From positions 1-9,797 of the forward strand of contig JAFAGX010000371.1 in assembly GCA_019237515.1 (NCBI GenBank): a DNA stretch of 9,797 nt, given 5' to 3'. The stretch is from Acidobacteriaceae bacterium. Lineage in GTDB: Bacteria; Acidobacteriota; Terriglobia; Terriglobales; SbA1. Position numbers and translations under genes: made by a program. Positions 7,005-9,797 of the stretch are shown one piece after another. Every line of letters starts with the position of its first letter. Position 1 is the stretch's first letter. Under the pieces are notes generated by a model, which saw only the letters and a program-made list of their open reading frames with translations, ran no database searches and had not been told where the DNA came from.

Positions 7005-8588
7005 ATGAGCAACAACACTGAGGGAATCGCGGTGGCATTTTCCAACCCCGGATCACCAATTCGGCGGCAGATGTTGGATGGGAGTTTCCGCATCTTTCTC
7101 GCCGAAGCTCTGATCCTGCCTACCGGGCTGATCACCGCGGCATTCTTAACACGCTACCTGGGGCCCTCCGACTACGGGATCTTCACCCTGGCTTGTGTTG
7201 TAGTGTTGTGGATCGAGTTCTTTGTTACTTGCGCATTTTCCCGCGCAGCAATAAAGCTGATTGGAGATGCGGAAGACTGGCAGCCGTGGGGCAGCACGCT
7301 CGTCCGGTTCTATTTCTTGGCCGGCACATTCGCGGCCCTGCTGTTGTGGTTGGGGAGCGACCAACTCGCGCGTGTATTGGGCGAGCCGACACTGGCAGGT
7401 TACTTGCGCCTTTTTGCTCTCGACATTCCCATCTACAGCCTTGCTACCGCCCATCGCGACATCCTCATCGGATTGCGACACTACCGCGCGCGAGCGCTAG
7501 CCGGCGCTGCCCGTTGGATGACGCGGCTCGTCCTGATTGTCGTCTTGATCTGGGCAGGCCTGTCCGTCCGCGGAGCCGTTTGGGCGATGATCGGAGCTTC
7601 GCTCTTCGACATGATTACCTCCCGCTATTATGTTCGCCCGCCGCTCTGGCGCAGGTTCCCCGTGCGGCTGGGCCACCTGTGGGATTACGCTGTGCCGCTC
7701 CTGGTTTCGGGAGTGGCATTGAGGGTATTCGATAAGCTGGACCTGTTCATGCTCAAAGTGTTGGGCGCGAGTGCCGCGATGGTCGGATACTATGGAGCGG
7801 CACAAAACCTTACCATCGTGCCGGGCCTGATCGGAACTGCGCTTGCTCCCGTGCTGCTTTCCGCTCTCACTCATACCAGGCGAGGTGGTGACGCGGCCCT
7901 TGCTCGCGAACTCGCGCGCGACGCGATCCGGTTCACGATTTGCCTTCTGCCTTTCGCCGCCCTGATCGCGGCCTCATCCCCAGAAATTGCAACCCTGTTA
8001 ATGGGCCAAACGTTCGCGCCCGCGGGACCATTTCTAGCGATTTTGATATTCGCTGGCTTCGGCAGGCTAGTGTTATCGGTCTGCCTTTCGATCCTGATTG
8101 CCGCCGAACGGCCCCGATGGGTGCTGCTGTTGACGGCTCCCGTCGTCCCGCTAGCGACAGCTTCATATGTGGCGGCCATCCGCACTGGTGGACCAAGAAG
8201 CGCTGCCCTCACCACCAGCGTGCTTTGTGCCCTTTTGACCGTTGTCGCGCTGGCAGCAGTCTACTTCGCGTGGGGAGTTAAGCCCAGCTCTGCCTGCATT
8301 GCGAGAACCGCATTGCTTTCGTTAGCGGTTTATGCCGCCGCGCTCGCCTGGCCCGCAACGGGGATCATGCTGCTGATCAAGCTCGGTGTTATCGGCGGTT
8401 TGCTGCCGATCGCATACTTCCTGTGTGGTGAATTCGAGCGTGATGAAATCTCTCGACTGACCGCGCTATTTTGGCCAGCGGCGTCGACCACAGGCGAGCG
8501 CGCTAACTCGCCGGTTGCCCCATCCTCACCGAGCGTTCTTTGCGAGATCAGTTCCCGGACACATCCCATTTCTCCCCTGTCATCCTGA
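7005..8588 (+). CDS. Wzx-like polysaccharide flippase (MOP superfamily)
   Basis: A 527-residue polytopic protein with about 12-14 hydrophobic segments across residues 28-475, the length and layout of Wzx/RfbX lipid-linked oligosaccharide flippases. The N-terminal signature TRYLGPSDYGIF (49-60) and the mid-protein repeat of it (DKLDLFMLKVLG...VGYYGAAQNL, 243-269) are typical of the polysaccharide-biosynthesis flippase family. It would move the undecaprenyl-linked glycan from the cytoplasmic to the periplasmic face, using units made by the neighbouring glycosyltransferases. An AGAGAG four bases before the ATG serves as ribosome binding site, and a small GCAGC-TCG-GCTGC hairpin (6980-6992) lies in the 27-bp gap after the FAD gene, so the two are likely co-transcribed. 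The last ~33 residues (495-527) are Ser/Pro/Thr-rich and non-membrane, and the stop codon falls inside a dispersed repeat starting at 8578, so the present C-terminus may be a product of repeat insertion. Confidence 0.9.
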   Translation: MSNNTEGIAVAFSNPGSPIRRQMLDGSFRIFLAEALILPTGLITAAFLTRYLGPSDYGIFTLACVVVLWIEFFVTCAFSRAAIKLIGDAEDWQPWGSTLVRFYFLAGTFAALLLWLGSDQLARVLGEPTLAGYLRLFALDIPIYSLATAHRDILIGLRHYRARALAGAARWMTRLVLIVVLIWAGLSVRGAVWAMIGASLFDMITSRYYVRPPLWRRFPVRLGHLWDYAVPLLVSGVALRVFDKLDLFMLKVLGASAAMVGYYGAAQNLTIVPGLIGTALAPVLLSALTHTRRGGDAALARELARDAIRFTICLLPFAALIAASSPEIATLLMGQTFAPAGPFLAILIFAGFGRLVLSVCLSILIAAERPRWVLLLTAPVVPLATASYVAAIRTGGPRSAALTTSVLCALLTVVALAAVYFAWGVKPSSACIARTALLSLAVYAAALAWPATGIMLLIKLGVIGGLLPIAYFLCGEFERDEISRLTALFWPAASTTGERANSPVAPSSPSVLCEISSRTHPISPLSS

Positions 8589-8637
8589 GGAGCAGGTGTC
8601 GTTCGCCCGCGGAAGACTTGCGACGAAGGATCTATGA
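8578..8637 (+). repeat. Short dispersed repeat, copy 1 (TGTCATCCTGAG ... GAAGGATCT)
   Basis: Begins TGTCATCCTGAGG and ends ACGAAGGATCTATG; its tips ATCCT (8582-8586) and AGGAT (8627-8631) are inverted, and the interior can form an imperfect stem (GTCGTTCGC against GCGACGAAG). It shares both tips and their orientation with the copy at 9036. From memory, this family is abundant between genes of Acidobacteriota and some other phyla. It covers the flippase stop codon (8586-8588). Confidence 0.7.
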
Positions 8638-8654
8638 ATTCTGAATCCGGGAAG

Positions 8655-8674
8655 GGCACGGCTTCAGCCGTGCC
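8655..8674. terminator. Strong hairpin GGCACGGC-TTCA-GCCGTGCC between convergent genes
   Basis: Perfect 8-bp GC-rich stem with a TTCA loop, placed between the flippase end (8588, plus) and the end of the small minus-strand gene (8693). It is well placed as a bidirectional terminator, but neither side has a good T-run (GAAAACC on the plus side; CCCTTCCC when read on the minus strand). From memory the same hairpin recurs widely in Acidobacteriota genomes, so it may be a repeat family doing this job. Confidence 0.5.
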
Positions 8675-8692
8675 GAAAACCGCGACGATCGA

Positions 8693-9004
8693 TTAAGGCG
8701 CCGAGGAGGCGCAACTATCCCCGAGTAAAAACTCCGAAATCTGCGTCCATTCCTGCTCGAGCGACAAGCGGCTGGCGGACTTCCCAGCGCGGCTGTACCA
8801 ATACGCCGCGTTGGAATTGTCTCCTTCTTTGCGATGAAGATATGCGTGCACCCAGGCGCCGGCGGGACCTTCATCCCGCTGAGCGGATTCGTGGGCGTGG
8901 TTCCAGTCTCCCTTGGCATCCCACCAGAGCCCGGCAAGCGCAGCGTTGAGCTCGCTCGGCGGCTGGTTATGCTGTAACGATTCGCGGAACTGCTGCAGGG
9001 TCAT
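8693..9004 (-). CDS. Small conserved protein of unknown function, TPR-like helical
   Basis: A 103-residue soluble protein with no signal peptide or membrane segment. Conserved-looking blocks are ALAGLWWDAKGDWNHAHE (22-39), EGPAGAWVHAYLHRKEGD (45-62) and NAAYWYSRAGK (65-75). The spacing of aromatic and small residues looks like one or two tetratricopeptide-type helical pairs. I recall similar short hypothetical proteins with WWDAKGDW and HAYLHRKEGD in diverse bacteria, which argues that this frame is real, but I know no function. The ATG at 9004 is the only sensible start; no clear Shine-Dalgarno sequence precedes it. It ends at 8693 facing the flippase, with a hairpin between. It follows the thioesterase gene in the same direction after a 136-bp gap containing a dispersed repeat, so co-transcription is possible but not shown. 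Confidence 0.75.
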   Translation of the reverse strand: MTLQQFRESLQHNQPPSELNAALAGLWWDAKGDWNHAHESAQRDEGPAGAWVHAYLHRKEGDNSNAAYWYSRAGKSASRLSLEQEWTQISEFLLGDSCASSAP

Positions 9005-9035
9005 ATGAGACGAGAAGTATGCTACATCATCCCGC

Positions 9036-9103
9036 TGTCATCCTGAGCGAAGCCCGACGATTCGATCGCGAATCGTCCGCAGAGTCGAAGGATCTCTGCA
9101 TTT
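9036..9103 (+). repeat. Short dispersed repeat, copy 2 with internal palindrome
   Basis: Begins TGTCATCCTGAGCGAAG and ends AGTCGAAGGATCTCTGCATT, with inverted tips ATCCT (9040-9044) and AGGAT (9089-9093). The interior has a perfect 9-bp hairpin: GACGATTCG (9056-9064), loop ATCG, CGAATCGTC (9069-9077). It is the same family and orientation as the copy at 8578, about 460 bp away, and fills the gap between the thioesterase and the small conserved gene. Confidence 0.75.
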
Positions 9104-9140
9104 GCGACCATTCCATCGTGCAACACATCAGAATTCAGAC

Positions 9141-9548
9141 TTATCTTGCCACTCGTTTCTCCGCCGCTTTCCGCACCGCGTCAGGAAACGGAAACGATTT
9201 GCGCGTCTTTCGATCCATGTGAACCGCAGTAATTTCGCAGGTCGCGGCAATTTCCTGCGTTTCGACGTTGCTCATCTCGTGCACAAACCGGATCACCTTT
9301 TCGCGAATTTCCAGAATCTTCGTCCGGATTTCAATGACGTCGCCCGCCATCAGCTCGCGCTTGTACGTGATGTTCTGCTGCACGCCGGCCACGCCAAACT
9401 TCCCGTCCCGCAGGTACGAGGGCATAATGCCCACCGACGCAAACAGATTCCAGTTGGCTTCGTCGAATTTGCTGACATACCACGTGATGTTCATGTGGCC
9501 GATCTGATCGCACTGCCAGGGATACGTCACCCCGCGATAGGTGACCAT
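9141..9548 (-). CDS. Acyl-CoA thioesterase, 4HBT hot-dog fold
   Basis: A 135-residue protein from the ATG at 9548 (MVTYRGVTYPWQCDQIGHMN), the usual size for a single hot-dog domain. The family signature is complete: Asp14 (expected catalytic residue in D-x-x-G-H), GHMN (17-20), then WYVSKFDEANW (23-33) on the long central helix. The strands that follow (FGVAGVQQNITYKRELMAGD, VIEIRTKILEIREK, FVHEMSN, EIAATCEITAVHMD) match 4-hydroxybenzoyl-CoA thioesterase/YbgC-type enzymes, which hydrolyse acyl-CoA thioesters in the cytoplasm. A GTG at 9584 would extend it by 12 residues, but that codon overlaps the -10 box of the best promoter candidate, so I prefer the ATG. It is unrelated to the glycan locus and belongs to the separate downstream neighbourhood. 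Substrate unknown. Confidence 0.88.
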   Translation of the reverse strand: MVTYRGVTYPWQCDQIGHMNITWYVSKFDEANWNLFASVGIMPSYLRDGKFGVAGVQQNITYKRELMAGDVIEIRTKILEIREKVIRFVHEMSNVETQEIAATCEITAVHMDRKTRKSFPFPDAVRKAAEKRVAR

Positions 9549-9582
9549 GCTCGCGCTCGCATCGTGTGTCTTCACGCCCGCC

Positions 9583-9612
9583 ACGATAGAGTGTGGTGCG
9601 GTTTGCCGTCAA
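9583..9612 (-). promoter_or_regulatory. Candidate sigma-70-type promoter for the thioesterase
   Basis: On the minus strand, TTGACG (9612-9607, 5 of 6 to consensus) and TATCGT (9588-9583, 4 of 6) are 18 bp apart. Transcription would start near 9576, leaving a leader of about 28 nt before the ATG at 9548. Prediction by eye only. Confidence 0.4.
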
Positions 9613-9672
9613 CCGCGAACCATCGAGCGGAGGGCTCTTCGCGCCCAAGTGTGCGGGGGAATCTTGTGGCGC

Positions 9673-9691
9673 GTTAAAGACGGTTAAAGAC
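9673..9691. repeat. Tandem GTTAAAGAC pair
   Basis: GTTAAAGAC occurs at 9673-9681 and 9683-9691, a 10-bp period or one helical turn. It lies about 60 bp upstream of the thioesterase promoter candidate. Possibly a binding site for a regulator; it may also be chance or part of the repeat-rich right edge. Confidence 0.35.
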
Positions 9692-9700
9692 TCACGGTGC

Positions 9701-9797
9701 TACCCCCTCCCCTCCCAATCCTTAGAATCATCACAGTACCGGAAAATTCCCGCAAAATCTTTGCGCCCAAAGAGAGTTATGGGCAAAATCTTGAGCG
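9701..9797 (+). repeat. Repeat-rich right edge with spaced GCAAAATCTT motif
   Basis: A pyrimidine-rich stretch (TACCCCCTCCCCTCCC, 9701-9716) is followed by GCAAAATCTT at 9752-9761 and again at 9783-9792, 31 bp apart. The first copy sits in a perfect palindrome CGCAAA-ATC-TTTGCG (9751-9765). From memory, C-rich runs followed by serial AAAAT-type units occur as an intergenic repeat in Acidobacteriota. An ATG at 9779, just after an AGAGAG, could instead open a plus-strand gene (M-G-K-I-L-S) that leaves the window; too little is visible to call it. Confidence 0.4.

Noticed and set aside
8578..9103. CRISPR-like array from the two repeats
   Set aside because: Only two copies with different interiors and unequal lengths, separated by a gene; no spacer periodicity.
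9102..9677. Plus-strand open frame of 191 codons
   Set aside because: It is antisense to the thioesterase, whose hot-dog signature is complete; the translation is His/Arg-rich and without features.
9779..9797. Possible start of a plus-strand gene (ATG after AGAGAG)
   Set aside because: Only six codons are visible, and the same bases belong to a 31-bp-spaced repeat motif; kept as a possibility in the repeat entry, not as a gene.

Overview
The window reads as part of a bacterial chromosome of moderately high GC. The gene content and especially the short intergenic repeats (TGTCATCCTGAG...GAAGGATCT, and a GGCACGGC/GCCGTGCC hairpin) recall soil Acidobacteriota (Terriglobia/'Koribacter'-like). 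That assignment rests on recall of sequence style, not on a search.

Positions 1-8588 are a cell-surface polysaccharide (exopolysaccharide or O-antigen-like) locus made of two divergent gene sets. On the minus strand, read from 3802 down to 1, four genes overlap each other by 8, 4 and 7 nt: an atypical family 2 glycosyltransferase, a canonical family 2 glycosyltransferase, a Gfo/Idh/MocA sugar-type oxidoreductase, and the start of a polytopic GT-C (ArnT/PMT-like) glycosyltransferase that runs off the left edge. On the plus strand, from 4320 to 8588, come a membrane-anchored family 2 glycosyltransferase, a UDP-galactopyranose-mutase-like FAD enzyme, and a Wzx-type flippase. The roughly 500 bp between the two sets must hold both promoters. 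It has inverted and direct repeats but no convincing consensus promoter.

Inferred teamwork: the Gfo/Idh enzyme and the FAD enzyme could make or modify an unusual sugar. The cytoplasmic GT2 enzymes would build a lipid-linked oligosaccharide, the flippase would move it across the inner membrane, and the GT-C enzyme could add a polyprenyl-phosphate sugar outside. No initiating phosphoglycosyltransferase, Wzy polymerase or Wza/Wzc export genes are in the window, so the locus is incomplete here.

Positions 8589-9797 are a different neighbourhood: two minus-strand housekeeping-type genes (a 4HBT acyl-CoA thioesterase and a small conserved protein of unknown function) embedded among short dispersed repeats and hairpins. 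The right edge (about 9670-9797) has no gene I can defend and contains short tandem and spaced repeats. No tRNA, rRNA, transposase, phage gene or CRISPR array was seen. The window is best described as an ordinary but partly uncharacterised glycan locus with interesting intergenic repeats, and I do not see evidence for a wholly new system.
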